DNA of 64,000 nucleotides, from the NCBI GenBank assembly GCA_007827375.1, contig VISH01000002.1:3745001-3809000 (forward strand), written 5' to 3'. A program made the position numbers and the translations under genes. This DNA is from Alteromonadaceae bacterium 2753L.S.0a.02. GTDB lineage: Bacteria > Pseudomonadota > Gammaproteobacteria > Pseudomonadales > Cellvibrionaceae. The notes below the pieces were generated by a model. The model was not told where the DNA came from. It ran no database searches and saw only the letters and a list, made by a program, of their open reading frames with translations. Shown here in pieces: positions 62,920 through 64,000 of this stretch (position 1 is the stretch's first letter; every line of letters begins with the position of its first letter).

Positions 62920-64000
62920 ATGGCTGAATTTGAAGAACTGCAAAAGGAATTGTCCGGCGCGCGCGCCAACGTTCAAGCGCGTAAACAGGCAATAGCCCGC
63001 GAGCGCCGGCAAATCGATCGCCTGCAGCGGGACCGTTTAAATGTGGAACGCCGGGTGCGTGGCACATCTACCGCTCCACCAGAGGCCTTGGAAAGCATCG
63101 ACGCGCAACTACGGGAACGCAAAGCCGCGGTCGCTTCCCTGCGCGGCGACCTCGCAAAAGCCAGCAAACTTGAAGAGGGGCTGCTCGGTCAATTTGTGGA
63201 CTTTTCCGACCCACGCGAACACATCGGGCGCCTCTCCGACCGCACCCCGATTCTACTCACACCCTTGCGTATCGAAACCCGCTTCAAAACCGCCAAAGAG
63301 ACAGGCAATGACACCGATGAACTCTGGATTCGTGTCCACCCCGACGATTTTTCCATCGACAGTTTCGAGGAGACCCTCACTGAAACAGAAGCCCGCGACA
63401 CGCGCAGCTATTGGGCTGAAATCTGGCGGGCGGGCGGTGACGAGGGTGGCGAGCGCGGCGCCTGGAAAGTGTTGCTCGCCGGGCAGGGTTCCGGCCGCTC
63501 ATATTGGGTGGTAAACAACTATCAACCGCTCAACCCCAACGACAAGCCGGTTCCGCCAGACGATTCACCCTGGATTATCCTGACCATTACCACACGGGCA
63601 CCCCTGGCCGAGCCGGAGTTGACCACCGTGCGCAGCTATTGGACGGATTTGTGGCGTGCAGGCGAGGATATCGCGCTGCAAAACGCCGCCAACGACGCCC
63701 TGATCTCAGCCCTCGGCGCCGAGCGCGCGTCGCAAATCAGCACCGATTACCGCCCGGATAACCTTAACGACCCTCCCCCCGCTTCGGCCACCCGCCAGGA
63801 CACCGAAGTGCTGGTCTCGTTTCTGCATTTCCCCAGCGATGAAGATGCCGATCTTCGTCAGTACGGCTGGTCGGCAACACCCCAGGCCACCACCCTGCCC
63901 GACCGTTTGGTGGTGCTGGGCTACAACAATAACGAACTGACACTTCAGAAGTTGGGCGAAGCGATTCCCGCCGAGCTTGCGGTAGCGCCAGACCCCTCCG
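62920..64000 (+). CDS. Coiled-coil protein of the same operon, cut by window end
   Basis: The frame from ATG 62920 stays open to the window end (at least 360 residues). Residues 1-90 form a coiled coil rich in Arg, Glu and Gln (MAEFEELQKELSGARANVQ; RERRQIDRLQRDRLNVERR). Then follows a globular part starting LSDRTPILLTPLRIETRF, which has an internal repeat: RSYWAEIWRAGGDEGG (about 167) and RSYWTDLWRAGEDIAL (about 233). No signal peptide and no known family is recognised. It lies 43 bases after the previous gene and is the last visible member of the operon. Confidence 0.75.
   Translation, partial: MAEFEELQKELSGARANVQARKQAIARERRQIDRLQRDRLNVERRVRGTSTAPPEALESIDAQLRERKAAVASLRGDLAKASKLEEGLLGQFVDFSDPREHIGRLSDRTPILLTPLRIETRFKTAKETGNDTDELWIRVHPDDFSIDSFEETLTETEARDTRSYWAEIWRAGGDEGGERGAWKVLLAGQGSGRSYWVVNNYQPLNPNDKPVPPDDSPWIILTITTRAPLAEPELTTVRSYWTDLWRAGEDIALQNAANDALISALGAERASQISTDYRPDNLNDPPPASATRQDTEVLVSFLHFPSDEDADLRQYGWSATPQATTLPDRLVVLGYNNNELTLQKLGEAIPAELAVAPDPS

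Noticed and set aside
1..64000. CRISPR array, rRNA or tRNA genes
   Set aside because: No regularly spaced repeats and no cloverleaf-type gene apart from the tmRNA were seen by eye; a covariance-model scan would be decisive.

Overview
The window looks like the chromosome of a marine, polysaccharide-degrading gammaproteobacterium of the Cellvibrionaceae type (Teredinibacter/Saccharophagus-like). The reasons are the housekeeping gene order (carAB-greA, grpE-dnaK-dnaJ-dapB, recN-fur-bamE-rnfH-ratA-smpB), a tmRNA tag reading ANDDSYALAA, a secreted protein with CBM10 and CBM5/12-type chitin/cellulose modules, and pectin catabolism genes (kduI, kduD, DUF4861). The species assignment is inference.

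Layout. 1-1634: the end of a BaeS/BaeR-like two-component system and a small lipoprotein. 1660-17890: an aryl polyene (APE) pigment cluster in two divergent operons. The minus operon holds methyltransferase, ACP, membrane protein, acyl-ACP ligase, dehydratase, acyltransferase, ketosynthase, chain length factor and dehydratase. The plus operon holds a XanB2-like chorismatase, acyltransferase, ACP, dehydratase, glycosyltransferase, thioesterase, LolA-like carrier, MMPL exporter, dehydratase, ketoreductase and ketosynthase. The chorismatase would supply the hydroxybenzoate starter, the type II synthase would build the polyene, and LolA plus MMPL would move it to the outer membrane. 18133-20693: an unknown exported protein and an orphan CheA-like kinase. 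20885-38242: core genes, including a sigma-32 promoter before grpE and two LexA boxes before recN. 38549-41501: kduD-kduI-DUF4861. 41819-43714: a PAS histidine kinase with a single-domain response regulator. 44163-46457: a secreted CBM10 / triple Kazal-like / CBM5-12 protein.

46674-47031 is ssrA. Its 3' end is followed by an accessory island (47144 to about 49740): an AlpA-like regulator, a HigBA toxin-antitoxin pair and the wreck of a TOTE-type primase-helicase conflict gene. The island ends at a 22-bp perfect inverted copy of the ssrA 3' end. From about 49.7 to 53.5 kb the DNA is AT-rich, gene-poor and apparently foreign, with a truncated ToxR/CadC-like regulator and an unknown exported pair.

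A MITE-like element (53474-53775) separates this from a visibly more GC-rich operon that runs to the window end (53819-64000). It encodes two trypsin-fold proteases without signal peptides but with complete His-Asp-Ser triads, a giant beta-rich DUF6603 protein, a 1092-residue protein with a central hydrophobic segment, and the start of a further protein with an N-terminal coiled coil. No function is known to me for this set; it is the best candidate here for an undescribed system.
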